DNA of 64,000 nt from assembly GCF_019649055.1 (NCBI RefSeq), contig NW_026570251.1, forward strand, positions 1,178,001 through 1,242,000, in the 5' to 3' direction. Below are positions 1-11,899 of this stretch, piece by piece. The translations under genes were made by a program, and so were the position numbers. The notes under the pieces are model-generated. The model saw nothing but the letters and a program-made list of their open reading frames with translations. It did not search any database and was not told where the DNA came from. Numbering within the stretch: the first letter of the stretch is position 1; every line of letters begins with the position of its first letter. The stretch is from Paramacrobiotus metropolitanus (taxonomy: Eukaryota; Tardigrada; Eutardigrada; Parachela; Macrobiotidae).

Positions 1-243
1 GAGCTAGTATCTTCGGTAGCGCATCCACATGTGCGAGACTCTTTGAACACTGGGCGAACGCACGGATTGACTTAACCGCCAACTGCGTAAGGTTGCCAAT
101 CCACGTTTGAATTGGGCAGTGTCAGCTAGCGCACCCATCCACGGTTGGCGTCTAAGTTGATCGTGCGTTCGCAACTTCGCACAGTGTTCGTCACTGTTCA
201 AAGAGTCTCGCAAATGTGAATGCGCTACCGAAGATACTGGCTC
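1..243. repeat. Foldback element with ~55-bp terminal inverted repeats
   Basis: The first ~55 bases recur inverted at about 187-243; both arms contain AGTATCTTCGGTAGCGCAT and GCGAGACTCTTTGAACA on opposite strands. The centre has no credible gene. This is a MITE-like foldback; the left tip may extend past the window edge, so its target duplication cannot be checked. Confidence 0.8.
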
Positions 244-1085
244 TGTCTTCGTATTGATTAAGTAGCACTTTAATTCACAAGTAATGCGTGGACAGCTGTT
301 ATTACAACTATTAATTGCTTTTAGTTACTGCATGCGATACCTTCTGCTACAAGACCATTTGCGGCGGCCACGGTTGGCCTAAGACGAGGTCGTAATTTGA
401 GGCGATATTTGTAATTTCTATGGTATAAGCTTATCCGGAAAATGCCCAATCCGTGCAAGCGGGAAAAATTGAGCGCCTGGGGTAGAGACGCGAGATACAT
501 ACATACATGCATTATATGTAGGGAGTTTTTGTTTTTGTATAGCTGCGGGATACAGTGTGTGCAGTCGAATTCTATCCATAGAACTCTTAGCGTTGGACTT
601 CTGCACTTGTCTCCTTGAAATAGTTCGTAATCGTACATCACGATCACAGTATTTGATTTATTTTATTTTTGTACGCTTTACCGACCAGCGTCTTCGTACA
701 GTTGAATAACAATAGTTGAATAACAATACGCAGGTACTATTGTTGCTGTATGCGGGAGAGTGTGCGCCGGTTTGTTTCAAATGAATTGTAGGTGCTGATT
801 AAACCACGCAGTGGGCATCAGATTCGTCTGTACCGTTCATTTAAATGGAAAATCAGGATGTAGGTGTATCGTGCTTTTACTGATGACAAAAACCAATCAT
901 AGATCACGGCACCGGTACGGATCGTAAATTAACAGAAATAACATATTCAGGCGCATAATTATCATACTTCCGCCCCCAATTATGCTTGATCTTGTAGAAG
1001 CGCACATCACTGAAAAAATTTATGCTATTGCGGTCACCTTTATTTACAGTACTGGAATTTTAAGGTGATCTGCCAGTGCCATAAA
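244..1085. other. No gene seen
   Basis: AT-rich sequence with only short shadow frames. A 14-base direct repeat (GTTGAATAACAATA) occurs near 703-728. I see no exon, RNA gene or element boundary here. Confidence 0.5.
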
Positions 1086-2290
1086 CTAGTACAAGGTAGC
1101 CTCGCGCATCCGCGCTCGGCACTTAAGTACTGGATAATATTGGCTTTGTTTTGGAAAGGTCATTATAAATATAATTATGAAGCCTGACATTCAGAATTTC
1201 CGACGTTCTGACAATTTTAATTTTTCACGTTATAGAGTTCTGATGTTCTGACGTGCTAACGTTCTGACGATCTAACTTTTCTGCCTTCTTACGTTCTAAC
1301 GTTCTGATGTTCTTACTTTATGACGTTCTGACGTTCTGACGTTCTAACGTTCTGACGTTGTTACGTTCCGGCGTTCTGACGTTCTAACGTTTTAGCGTTC
1401 TGATGTTCTAACGTTCTGACATTCTGCCGTTCTTACGTTCTGATGTTCTTACTTTATGACGTTCTGACGTTCTGACGTTCTAACGTTCTGACGTTCTAAC
1501 GTTCTGGCGTTCTGACGTTCTAACGTTCTGGCGTTCTGACGTTCTAACGTTCTGACATTCTGCCGTTCTTACGTTCTGATGTTCATACTTTATGACGTTC
1601 TGATGTTATAACGTTCTGACGTTCTAACGTTCTGGCGTTCTGACGTTCTAACGTTCTGACATTCTGCCGTTCTTACGTTCTGATGTTCATACTTTATGAC
1701 GTTCTGATGTTATAACGTTCTGACGTTGTTACGTTCTGGCGTTCTGACGTTCTAACGTTCTGATGTTCTTACTCTATGACGTTCTGACGTTCTAACGTTC
1801 TGACGTTGTTACGTTCTGGCGTTGATATTCTAACGTTCTGACGTCATGACGTTCTGACGATTTTACGTTTTAAATTTGACGTTTTGACGCTCTGAAATAC
1901 TTATGGACTTTTGCATGACGTACTGTAATATACATATTTTACCTAAAGAGCAAGTATTTATGCATCCGCTATAGTCTCCGTGGTTACACTCATTATGTTA
2001 ATCGTAAGTACTGTTAATCGCTGTGCAGTGAATACTTTTTCGAGTGCTCTTTACGTTTCCCATACTTAAGACCTGGTGAAACCATCTTCTGACCACTGGT
2101 TAATAAAAAAAAACAAAAATCTATTGGCAAACCTATGGAAAATATGGAATTTTTTAAGACCAAGCTGGACTAAAACTGACCACGCGTTGACGAGTCTATA
2201 AAAACGGCGCATAAATATGTTTTGGTCGGTAAGATTGTATGAATATAAAGATATTAGGACACATACTGTAATACTGATCTCTTCGACAGT
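1086..2290 (+). repeat. Octamer-array element, copy A
   Basis: Starts with a GC-rich head (ACAAGGTAGCCTCGCGCATC, then CGCGCTCGGCACTTAAGTAC). An 8-bp tandem array follows, then a tail around 1950-2270 containing GCATCCGCTATAGTCTCCGT, TTACGTTTCCCATACTTAAG and CTATAAAAACGGCGCATAAA. Head, array and tail recur in the same order at 50.9-52.1 kb and inverted at 52.55-53.3 kb, so this is a dispersed element rather than a local satellite. No protein is recognisable. The TATAAAA-containing tail could be a promoter, but that is inference. Confidence 0.8.
1195..1880 (+). repeat. Degenerate 8-bp tandem array (GTTCTGAC/GTTCTAAC)
   Basis: About 80 octamers of consensus GTTCTGAC or GTTCTAAC follow each other with point variants. 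A higher-order block of about 13 octamers (with the variants ATTCTGCC, GTTCTTAC and ACTTTATG in fixed order) repeats three times near 1410-1720, showing recent expansion of multi-octamer blocks on top of an older array. Confidence 0.9.
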
Positions 2291-3300
2291 TGCGGTGCGG
2301 GAGAGACAGCAATTAAAAGTTCTAAAATTTTACTTTGCTTATATTTTGACAATTTGCATAATGATTAACGCCAAATTCGTAGTGGTTAGTCACTGGTAAC
2401 AACTGACATTTGCTAGCGCAACCAGCAGTGGACATAGAGCTTTCGGTGCCTGCATATCTGACGAGCTCTCAGCGCTTGCCGTCTCTGATCAAAGTCATGC
2501 CGAACTGATTGAATGCCGACATCGTCTTGACTCATCAGTCATCACCAACACAATAATACGGTAGTACACGACTCGCAACACTAGAAACATGGTGACTAAT
2601 CCGTATGCCATTGCCAGTTCCAACGACACAAGCTGAAAGTTTAAGAAAAAAAATAAATTCAGAAAAAAACAGCTGTGTTGTAGCTATGGCTACACAGCCG
2701 TTTTTTTCTACACAACTTGGGTGCCATCAACCAAATATTTTTTTTTTAAATCGAGCAAAAAGCGAAGCGAAGGTCTTCTATTTATTATATTTGTATACTA
2801 ACTTACATGAATTACACCAGACATAAGTCTGACTACACCCCTTTAGTTACAGAACTTACAGTATCATATGCCGTATGACCAATTGTCGCCATGAATTCAT
2901 CAGTGGATGCAGATGCTTATTCTTGTTCCCATCAGCTTTTTCAGTGAACTTATGAAGCTTCACCATTTCAGGATATCTTTTTCCCTACTGCTGTTGTAGA
3001 CGTGTGCGCTTCTACAATGACGTTTGCAGTGGAATAGTATGGGATAGGCATGCGGATTAGTCACCATTTTTCTAGCGTCGCGGGTCGTGTACTAGTCGCA
3101 CCACGCGAGTCGCGTGTCGTATGTTTTTGGTGTGCCAGCATCAGTAAATGTGTATACATACGTTGTATACATACTATAGACAAATGCATACATACTTTGG
3201 AACTTTCTGGCTGCAGGCACTTGCCAGCATGGCAGACCAAACGTAACAGTTGCGCAGGAAACGCAGGAAACGTAACAGTTGCAAATCATTTACCCACTGT
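2291..3300. other. No gene seen
   Basis: Short open frames only, none protein-like. Contains poly-A/T runs near 2645-2750. No recognised repeat. Confidence 0.5.
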
Positions 3301-3529
3301 CCGGATTCGCATTACCTGATACGATTTTCCAGTTTTTCGTTGATTTTGCAATTATTCGCACCAGTTGACACTGTCGTGTAAAATTCTCTGGTCAGTAGTT
3401 TTTTTCACGACTGGAACAGGAAAATGGTTGGATGACCATCCCTTCTACTTTGACACCGGGAAAGTCGTGCATAATAAGTATTTTCTCGTTATTCATGTAC
3501 TCCGCGTAGTCGGAAAGAGTGACCTTTGA

Positions 3530-4020
3530 TTTAATATCCGCCCGTACCATTTCTTAGAAATGCATCCGCTTGATGAACCTGCTACGTTGTCCGTGTTTGT
3601 CGTTTTTACCGGGAAGGTTCTCAGACTTCAGCCAGTCCGCATTATCCACGCCAAAGATGTTTGCCACAAATAAACAGGATAGCCGAGTTTTAACGAAGTC
3701 TGGTTCGGCCGAAGTTGCGGGCTCTAGTCTCTCCTGTGATTACGGTTCTATATATAGCTGTAACGAATACACTCAAAAGTAATAATATTTGAGTATCGCA
3801 TCGTCACATCCAAACGACCACTCGGTCGGAGGACATCCTCCAGAGTTTTTCGCGGACATACGGTTGGTACGAAGGTGCAAACCATGCAATATTCATATAC
3901 GCTTCGAGGTCATCCAGTGTCGAGTCAATTAACACCCATGACAGCACATAATTATCGCGTTCACTATTATTAAGGAACCCAGCCACGGAACACTCCCGCT
4001 CACGACCGCGGGCTTCGAGA
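3530..4020. repeat. Exon-like dispersed repeat, copy 1
   Basis: Parts resemble 8.5-8.8 kb, 38.6-38.8 kb and 40.4-40.7 kb. Shared landmarks are TTACCGGGAAGGTT near 3606, a GAATACACTCAAAAG-type end near 3765 followed by GTAAT, and GGTACGAAGGTGCAAACCATG near 3867. The order of landmarks is kept across copies, but the reading frames are not. I take it for an old element or a decayed multi-copy gene; I do not recognise the product. Confidence 0.45.
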
Positions 4021-4249
4021 GAAGTGTTCTTCCCTATTTGCGCAATGTTCAGCCCGCGGCGTTCGAAGTACTTGGACTGCGGTGCTGGCGCATGTGAGCT
4101 CGTGGAACACTCGGAGCTGTACGATTGGCTACTTAATAAGTATTTTTATTTTGTTAATATCGCCAAATTGAATTAAATCTTTATTGAACGATTGTATATC
4201 TTAGTTGTTAGATAATAATAATTTATTTATTAGTAATTTATTAGCTTAC

Positions 4250-4387
4250 TATGCACTGGAGCCCGGCAGCGTCCAGGGTGAACAGATGGTGGTGAATTGG
4301 GGCGTAGTTGGTAGCGTTATGCAACCCCGCATCCCGCAACGCATCGTCTTCCATATGGGCGGTGTCAAAGGTGCTATTGTCGGCCAT
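4250..4387 (-). CDS. Candidate first coding exon, unknown gene
   Basis: The ATG at 4387-4385 sits in a strong AAAAATGG context and opens exactly 46 codons ending at a GTAAGC splice-donor sequence (4249-4244). The peptide begins MADNSTFDTAHMEDD and carries two N-glycosylation sequons (NST, NAT) with no cleavable signal peptide, a pattern often seen in the extracellular N-terminus of multi-pass membrane proteins. A TATTTTATCTTTTTATTC stretch lies upstream. No second exon could be joined with confidence; 3804-3986 (minus) is a possible but unproven neighbour. The family assignment is inference. Confidence 0.3.
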
Positions 4388-4389
4388 TT

Positions 4390-5387
4390 TTTCCAGCCGG
4401 TACACAATACAGAATAAAAAGATAAAATACGAGTACGTAATATGCAAACTACCACACAGGCAACTAGATTTTAAGTGCGCTCGTCTTGATCTCGAGCCGA
4501 CCGGATCTGAAAGTTGACAAAATGCTTTGTGGTGGCAACGTTCTGCTGGGTGGTCAGAACTCTGCACCAACCAAACGGGCAGTCAAATGGCTATTTAAAA
4601 CCGCGCACTTTCGCGCTCGTTGGTTCCAGTCCGCTTTAACTGTGTCATCGGAGAACTACAACATGCAACCAGAGATACCAGTGTCCGAACTTTAAATAAT
4701 GTGGCTATCTGTCACTTCTCTATTGGCAGATGTCTCTTTTTTTCGATTTTCTTCGGGTTTTGTGAACAGTAACGCGAGGTAAACGTAATAAGAAGACGGA
4801 GACAGTTTTAGTATACCGGATTTTAAACAGGGGCGGGAGCTTTATATTTTCGATGTGCAAAATGCAGATTAAAATTAGTGTACGCACGTATGTACTTTGT
4901 ATACTGCAACGAAAGCCCTACACTGTAGGGCCTACAGTAGTCTTTAGCATGCACTTATTGAATAATGCGGAAGCACCGGTCGGACACTCATGGGAATCTT
5001 ATTCTGCTCAAAAATTTCAATGGATCCTCAAAAAGTTCCAACCTAACAGCGGCAGACTACCGGCTCTCCCAGCCATCTTTCTGCCTTTTTTGTGACTTTC
5101 CGTAGCAGAACAAACATACGAGGAACAGCGCTGCTAACAATAGGTTGGTTACCGCGCAGCAGACTGGCGGTCACAGCAAATGCATTGTGTACTGTGCAGG
5201 CTTTATTTTGGAAGTGCTAGTGCTGGCTGGAAGTACGCGACTTGTTACAAGAAAGCAAGCAATTACTGCATAAGTAGGTAAATAACGGCAAAAAGTACGA
5301 GCTAAGTCCTAAAACAAACCGTTGTTATGCACGGTATACAGCAAGCCAGCAGTGTACCTACGTTAACCTCTTAATTTCGGCCTTGGG
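4390..5387. other. No gene seen
   Basis: Only short frames without domain features. It ends at a hairpin repeat. Confidence 0.5.
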
Positions 5388-5453
5388 TTTTCCGTGTTTG
5401 ACAGCATTTCAGATATCGTTAACTGTTATCTGTTTGCTTGCCAAATACGGAAA
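5388..5453 (+). repeat. Dispersed hairpin repeat, copy 1
   Basis: TTTCCGTGTTTGACAGCATT pairs with CTTGCCAAATACGGAAA around a short loop. It is preceded by the family lead-in TTAATTTCGGCCTTGGG and followed by the CCGCCAGTTAATGAACTAAT type tail. The same layout recurs at 11709, 15413, 26308, 35439, 44082 and 50558. Confidence 0.8.
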
Positions 5454-7017
5454 TCATAAGGAGGTTTCCGCCAGTTAATGAACTAATGGTAAGTGCACGA
5501 CGAAAAGTGCACGAAAAAAGCATTTTGTTGTAGATAATCGAAATTGTAGAATTTTTTATGTTTCTTATGTTGAATTAAGTTCAGACTATACGAAACTGCT
5601 CAGACTGAATTTGTATTGTCTCAGAGTGTACGAGTATTCGGGATTAAAGCGATTAATTCACATTGCGTTTGTTAATTTTAAATTTACAGAAATCAACAGC
5701 GTTTAACTGGTATGCAGAACGTAGGTAATTACGTATTATGTGGTTAAAAGGCATGTGAATACTTATCCGCTAATGAGTTCATCTACTACTCGTAAAGATA
5801 GTTAACTAATTAATGGATGAATAATTAAATCGGAGATAAACCAACAAGGTACATTGACAACGTTTTATCCAGAAACGGCTAACACGAGTTCTGTATAACA
5901 ACAGAATGCCAGAGTCCGACAAAAACACGTGGGCATCGGCATACGTACATTGCCGCATAAGGACTCTTCGGCACAGGACACTTCGGTCCCGCGGCCATTC
6001 GGAATAAAATCTAAATTCGAAAATACTTGAGAAATCCGAAAACCTAGGCAATATATGTAAACAATCTAATGAACTGACGCAAGCTAACGACGCTAAAACT
6101 GTAAAGAAAAACACAAGAAAAATATAAAAACTTAAGAAAACATACGACAAACATTACAGAAAGTCAGAAAAACTTAATAAAAATATTTTAAAAGTTTAAT
6201 AAAACAATTTAAGAAAAATATTCCAGAAACAAAAAAATGTGAAAACACAAGAAAAAATTCCAAATAAGATGATTCTGATAAAGTGTACGCAGAAAATGTT
6301 TAGACAACAGAAATGCCCGGCACACGCACGAAATGACCATTTCGGCACACGCCGAAATGCCCATGTGCCGAAATGATCAGACACGATGGAAAGTGGGCAC
6401 CAGTGTGCAAAAAGAGTCTTGAATGCATGGGCGGATGCAGTTTCGACAGTTGCGCTTTAATACATAATCAGATCCACTTAATGTCGGTTCTTGCGCACAA
6501 CATGCGGTTCCGGTTGTCGGAAGCTGGCAAAACGCGCTTTTGCTGATCAGGTCACAGGCGGTCGGTGGAAAAAAAATCGCCGCAGAAGTATTCTATTTTT
6601 GGAAAAGACGTTTAAGGAAACCGAACATGGTAGTCATGATTCTAATTCTGCCGCCATTGCAGTAACACTGTGAAATGGCGGCAAAATACTGCGCGCTCTG
6701 CTGCGTTTCTACGTACGATATCGCTGCATCGCTTGGGCAAGCAACGCGAACGAGCCGCGCAGCTTTAAATAAACATTTGAATTTTGTGTTTTGATCAGCC
6801 TCGATCGGGCGATGTCAAACTACAAGGGTAGCACAATGAAAAAGTGCGCATTGGTGATGTTGCGGCAGCCTTACTGGTTACTGCGGCTTTCTTATTAATT
6901 TCGGTATTTTTTACCGAAAATACCAAAATTCAATCCCGACTTTCTAAAGCAAACTCACACTCCCTCGGGTACCAACGATTGCTCATGAAACAACGCGCGT
7001 GCTGGCTGAGGACTCAC
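5454..7017. other. No gene; A-rich segment and GCCGAAATG repeats
   Basis: 6090-6290 is A-rich with repeated AAGAAAA words, ending in short inverted words around CATTTCGGCACACGCCGAAA (6340-6359). This resembles the elements at 45.2-45.7 and 46.7-46.8 kb and is probably an eroded relative. The remainder shows no gene. Confidence 0.4.
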
Positions 7018-7920
7018 TAAAAATTGCCGAATACGGAAATCATAAAGGTACTGCGTTCCCACCAGTTCATGAGCTAACGGTAAGTGAGCTATGTACGAGT
7101 AAGATACGAAGACAGCATTTTATTGCAGATTATCGAAATTGGTAAATTAACTGTTAAGTCCCCTAACGATAAATGTACAGTACATAAATCTGAAATGGCG
7201 TAAAATTTAATAATGTGACGACACGTACGTATTGCACATGCAGTCGACATAATTCAGTTCTGTTACATTCCGTCATACAGTGCTGATAAGAGCAGCGACA
7301 AAATGAAAATTAAAACAGTGGTCAATTGATTATGGTGGTCATGTATTGCTGAATTATTATTCTTGTGCTAAGTTACTCTTGACTACTCTGTATGCATAGC
7401 ACTATACAGAGTCCAACCCTGTACAAGCTTGTCCGGTAATTTCTGACGATTCAGTACAGCGATTTACACAAATTTGCGTGTTACGCCAAACTTCACACTA
7501 CGGCGCGCCACGCCACACTTTTTAAACACGTAACTTGCATGTCGCTGGCTGGTAGCTTGGTACACACCATATAATTTAATAAGAATAATAGTAACTGCCT
7601 GGCAGAAGGTGGCTAGAAAATGGTCGGTGCAGTAAGCGACAATCTGACTGCGGAGCGCACTTAAGGAATTTGATAAACGTAGTGAAGTGGCCATCGTTAT
7701 AAGCGCAAAATTTGCGCTAGCTGTACCTTTACGTAGGAAATTACCGGACAAGCTTGTACACGCTGCCTGCATTATTAATTTTTAATACTGTGCTTGGGGA
7801 ATTATGATAAAAGTTGTGGGAGGATATTGATTCTAAGTATTACAAAACTGGCAAAGAGATATACTTCACATGTTCGCATAAGTATTCTGCACATTCAACT
7901 TTAATTTACGCAAAACGAAC
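7018..7920 (+). repeat. Partial unit of the hairpin-repeat family
   Basis: Starts with only the right half of the hairpin (TTGCCGAATACGGAAATCAT), followed by CACCAGTTCATGAGCTAACG and GTAAGTGAG. Downstream, 7775-7920 matches 35920-36040 (GCATAAGTATTCTGCACA versus GCGTAAGTATCCTGCACA). This shows the full repeat unit extends 600-900 bp beyond the hairpin. No coding capacity was recognised. Confidence 0.6.
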
Positions 7921-7929
7921 CACAGTTAG

Positions 7930-8100
7930 AAATCGCAGCGGCTGGCTAAACGGCTGACCTTTCGGCTGACGGCCGACTGAAATCCTTAGCCGGCTAACTT
8001 ATCGTAGCTGAAGCTCTCAGCCGACTTAAGCAGCCGGCTTGGCTTCAGCTGCGGCTTGCAAAAATCCTCAGCCGGCTCTCAGCCAGCCGCTGCCATCTCT
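7930..8100. repeat. Palindromic AGCCGGCT-rich block
   Basis: Multiple overlapping inverted copies of CAGCCGGCT and GGCTGA words lie between 7935 and 8095, able to form several alternative hairpins. No gene. Confidence 0.6.
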
Positions 8101-8199
8101 AAAGCACACTGACTTTCTTGGTAAGTCAAATGCCAAGGCAGGCTCCATGGCAACCAAATGATAAAAACGTTAAACACGATGGCAATGTAAAATAATACT

Positions 8200-8970
8200 A
8201 TTTCCAGTATTCAGTGCTGTGCTTAGTTTACGAAACCGTACGATTCACTTTCAGTGAATCTTGCTGACGAACTCGTCGTTTTCCGATCAACCGACTGGCA
8301 CGTGTTGTACCGTGACCATACGGCGGTTATCGCCATTGGTCTGGATTCGTGTGTTACCGTGGGTTTGAAGCACCTGGACTGTTTTTTTTCGTTCAAGTCA
8401 TTGCGGCCGCAATTTACCGGATAGATAAACATAAATAATTATTGCTATCTTTTTCGGACTTACGGATGGTTTTGCTCTAATTTTCGGTTGGACGACGTTT
8501 AATTTTTGGGAAATTTGACGGAAACATTATTCAGCAAAGTAGAGGTAAGCCGACTTGACCAGGACACATCCATATCGTTGGAATATGAAGTTGGAATATT
8601 TCTGTTCCGATTTCATGAAATCATGCGTATGGAATTCGTGAACTGGTTTTCACCGGAAAGATTCACAACTTTAGCCAGCCGTAGCCACGCGGAAGATTTC
8701 CACCACAGTGCAAACAGAGCAACCAATGCAAACAGAAATCCCTTCTATAACTACGCGGCTGACCGTGATGAATACACTCAAAGGTAATTTTGTAGTAGCG
8801 CATAGCCGCACAGAAGCGAACCGTCTTTTCTCTTTTTCTTGGCCCAGTCGAATGCCTTTTTCTGTAAGCAGTTACCAATTTCACTACCAAACAGCAATAT
8901 GTGCTGTGGCGACTCGACCCGTTGCACCACAGACTACTGTCTACGGGAAAACAACACAGGCGCTACGTTA
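8200..8970 (+). repeat. Exon-like dispersed repeat, copy 2
   Basis: The longest-reading copy of this family. The open frame at 8506-8787 (93 aa) includes FHEIMRMEFVNWFSPERF and ends NPFYNYAADRDEYTQR directly before GTAATT. Copies at 38.6 kb (ITEFRRMALVNEFVVSPGKF) and 40.5 kb (NPFCEYLAGRDE) look related at protein level. Upstream, TTTAATTTTTGG matches the intron-end-like TTTAATTTTTAG in the 37.97 kb copy. A decayed spliced gene within an element is a reasonable reading; the product is unknown. Confidence 0.4.
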
Positions 8971-10005
8971 GTTTACCCATGCGTTCGCATGACGAGTAAG
9001 CTGCACTTGGTTGATGCTCAACAGTTAAACTGCGAAGTTTACCTAAGAAAGTTTTTGATTAGAAATGATTTCTAATGGATTATTAAGTTGCTACGTTTAG
9101 CAGTTGGACGAGTTGGATGCTTAATTTGGTATGCAAGCAAAATACTGTAGTAAAATAAATTTACTACTCATCAATTTTTGTGACATAGACAGATAGCAAT
9201 ATTTTGCGATACTATAATAATGAAATACTGCCAATGTTATGCCTTTCTTGAGATTTCAGAACTCCACAGTTGGCGGTAGGTTTTTGAATTGATACGAATT
9301 TTTTATGCAGTACGTTAGAAATCTTGAGATTCCGTGGTTCATAAAGGAGTACGTAAAATTAGACTATATCTACGAGTAAAGTTATTACAAGGTTGCTAAT
9401 AACAATTTAACACGGGTTTTCATACCTAGCAGTGTTACCACAACTACTGTAATATTTATTTCCTGCGTAGTACTCACAATAAAAACTGCAGCGTTGGTGA
9501 GAAATCACACATACCACACTAACTAACTGCTGCATTGCCAGTGGGGTTCCGGTTTGACATTGCAGATACTGCTAACCATCAGTTCTTGTGGCATAGACAG
9601 ATTGTACAGTAGCATATTTTCGGCGCGGTTTTCTCTGGCAAAAAAGCCGCAAAAGTTCTTGTACTACCTGAACTCGCGCACAATGCGTGGATCAGATCAG
9701 AGACACATGATTCAATACCAAGTTCCTAAACTCACATTTACAAAAGTAAAGCCTAGAAAACTGATTCAGTTTCAAGAAATAGTCGTATAAGAGTGAGAGT
9801 TTATGATATAGATATTACGTTTTGATTTTTGTAAACATTTTGCCGTCCCGTCGATTATTATGATGACCTTTTAAATTCTGATTTGCAACCAAGAAATATG
9901 AATCCTTGAAGTTTACACCGCCTGACATTTGCAATAAAGTCTGCTTTATAAAACATCGAAATTTAATGCTGTTTAAATTTTTATGACATAATTACAGAAC
10001 AGCCT
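8971..10005. other. No gene; small internal duplication
   Basis: ATCAATTTTTGTGACATAGACAG (around 9170) recurs in altered form near 9578 (ATCAGTTCTTGTGGCATAGACAG), indicating an old local duplication. No coding exon was recognised. Confidence 0.45.
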
Positions 10006-10009
10006 AAGC

Positions 10010-11510
10010 AAGTCCTAGATCAATTCAAGGCAGCGCTCCCAGGATAGAATCCCTGTAAAATCTGGAGGAAAATCCACGAAAGTTTCTTTATATAATGAAA
10101 CACGGCCTTTAACTGCAGTGTTGGTGATATACTGTATCTTCCGTAGTGCAGTTATAAGCCGTGAAAAGCTTTACAGTGTCTTTGTCGCTCGGAAATTGTC
10201 TTTGACCCATTTCGGAGCGGCGGTTGCGTTTAGGACAAACACCGGCAAAGTCGGTTCGCCGGCTAAGTCGTATGGTGCCTAGTGCATACTCGAGTCTAAG
10301 TCGTATGCTGGATACGACTTTACGCACTATTGACTGGTTATTCTGACAAAGGTATTTCCTTCAGTATGCGGAATATGTTGGATTATGTTCGTTGGTGTTT
10401 CTGAGCCGGTACGGTGCAAATATTGCTCCAAAATGATGACAGGATCAAAATGACTACAGTTTTTCGCAGGCAAAAAACAACAACGAAAAAGGCTACGCAG
10501 CCCAAATGCCTCGTTCGTAGAATCGTCTTCCTTATCACCAAACACTGTTGCCTTTGCTGTGCCGCACGTTCGATCACTTTGGCCGCGCAGAATCACTTCT
10601 AATGTAACAACACAATTCCATTTGGACAGGGCTTCATCACACAGTGCAGGTCGCCGCGTCTGGTTGCCCTGGGCCATCGGTGTTCCGTGTAGTCTTGTAG
10701 ACAGTTCAAGCGTGGCAGAATCATCAGCTTGCCTCTCAGTTAGGCCCAACCCAGTATCCGCATGGCCATCAGCACTGCAAAGGTCAAACAAACCCATCAC
10801 GAAGGCATAGAGCTACAATGTTCGCACATGTCTTACCCGTGGGCCGTTTCCGTCTCCACTCGAAGATCCTCCACAGTCTTCTTTAAATTCTGTATTCCCT
10901 GGAAAATACTCTTTAGCGTATCACCCTCCAGTTCTTTTACTGTCCAAACCCCGCCTGTAACAATCTGCAAGCGATAACCTCCATCACGAATCCCTATAAT
11001 AGCCACTGCATATCTCTTAACTAAAAAGCCCGCCACCTGTTGACTGACATCCAGAGATTTCCCGAAATGCGTCGTACAAGGATTTAGCATTGTCGCACGC
11101 CCATTTAGACGGCGCAATGTCTCCTGGGTGCTGACTCCAGATCATCTAAGTGAGCCTTTAGTCGCTGCCAGGAGAACCATAGAAATCCCGGAAATCGATA
11201 GCCTAACTCTGCTTTAGTTTGGATTTCCATCCGTTGAACACTTCAAGGAGAAAATTAATATCTGCAAATATTCTAGCATTTTCTGCTAGTATGAAGCCGT
11301 CAGACACCTTACTCTGATCGAATTTTTATTCCGAAATCGTTTAAGAAATTTCCCCGAAAACGATGGAATCGTTGGGTGTATGCACAGCATGCAGCCCGTG
11401 GCTGCTATAGTCGCTTGGATCAATCCTTAATCGGCGGCTTTTGCACCCTATCCCGTTTCGGCACCGTTTTACTGGGTGCCAAAGCAATTATTAATTACAG
11501 TAATTATAGT
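10010..11510 (-). pseudogene. Two-exon gene family, copy 1 (decayed)
   Basis: Same order of parts as the intact copy at 19.5-20.5 kb, about 85-90% alike by eye in exon 1. Exon 1 ends at 10837 with a GTAAGA donor, and the 62-bp intron (10775-10836) ends TTTGCAG. Exon 2 (10774-10327) reads on in phase: ADGHADTGLGLTERQADDS. Decay shows as a 4-nt insertion near the start and compensating indels around 10990-11030 that garble about 12 residues. The homology extends past the coding part on both sides (10010-10330 and 11120-11510), so the copies arose at DNA level with the intron, not by retroposition. Product unknown; there is no signal peptide or membrane segment. Confidence 0.6.
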
Positions 11511-11708
11511 AATTCAAATTCGACATTTCATTTTTCGCAGATTTTATTATCTTTCATGTTCGCGAAAACTTGTGCGCTCGTAACGGTGTCTCGCGATGCC
11601 TTTTCCAGTTTACAGTTAGCGTGGTCTTGCAGTGTTCGATCCGATGCAGAGGCTGTGCGGGCATTAGCCCACTGTGCATAAGCACACTTTGTGCATGCCC
11701 ACTTTGTG
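11511..11708. other. Spacer
   Basis: Short spacer between a gene-family copy and a hairpin repeat; nothing identifiable. Confidence 0.4.
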
Positions 11709-11773
11709 TTTCCGTGTTTGGCAGCATTTCAAATATCGTTGAGCGATATTCGTTTGCTTGCCGAATACGGAAA
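11709..11773 (+). repeat. Dispersed hairpin repeat, copy 2
   Basis: TTTCCGTGTTTGGCAGCATT pairs with CTTGCCGAATACGGAAA. The inner stem is AATATCG/CGATATT where most copies have GATATCG/CGATATC, a paired change. Confidence 0.8.
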
Positions 11774-11899
11774 TCAGGAGTACTTCCGCCAATTCATGAG
11801 CTAATGATTAACAATGAAATGCCATCACAAGTGTCCAAAAACTTATTTCACTGTCAAAACTGTAAACTTTATTGTTTGCTTGTTTAACGATAAATGCAC

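Noticed and set aside
1086-1130. Helitron 3' end (GC hairpin near the tip of the octamer element)
   Set aside because: A hairpin is present near the end, but the required CTRR terminus is not shared among the three copies and no Rep/helicase is seen.
1195-1880. Telomeric repeat or CRISPR array
   Set aside because: Octamers are contiguous and degenerate, with no spacers and no resemblance to known telomere units; copies are interstitial within dispersed elements.
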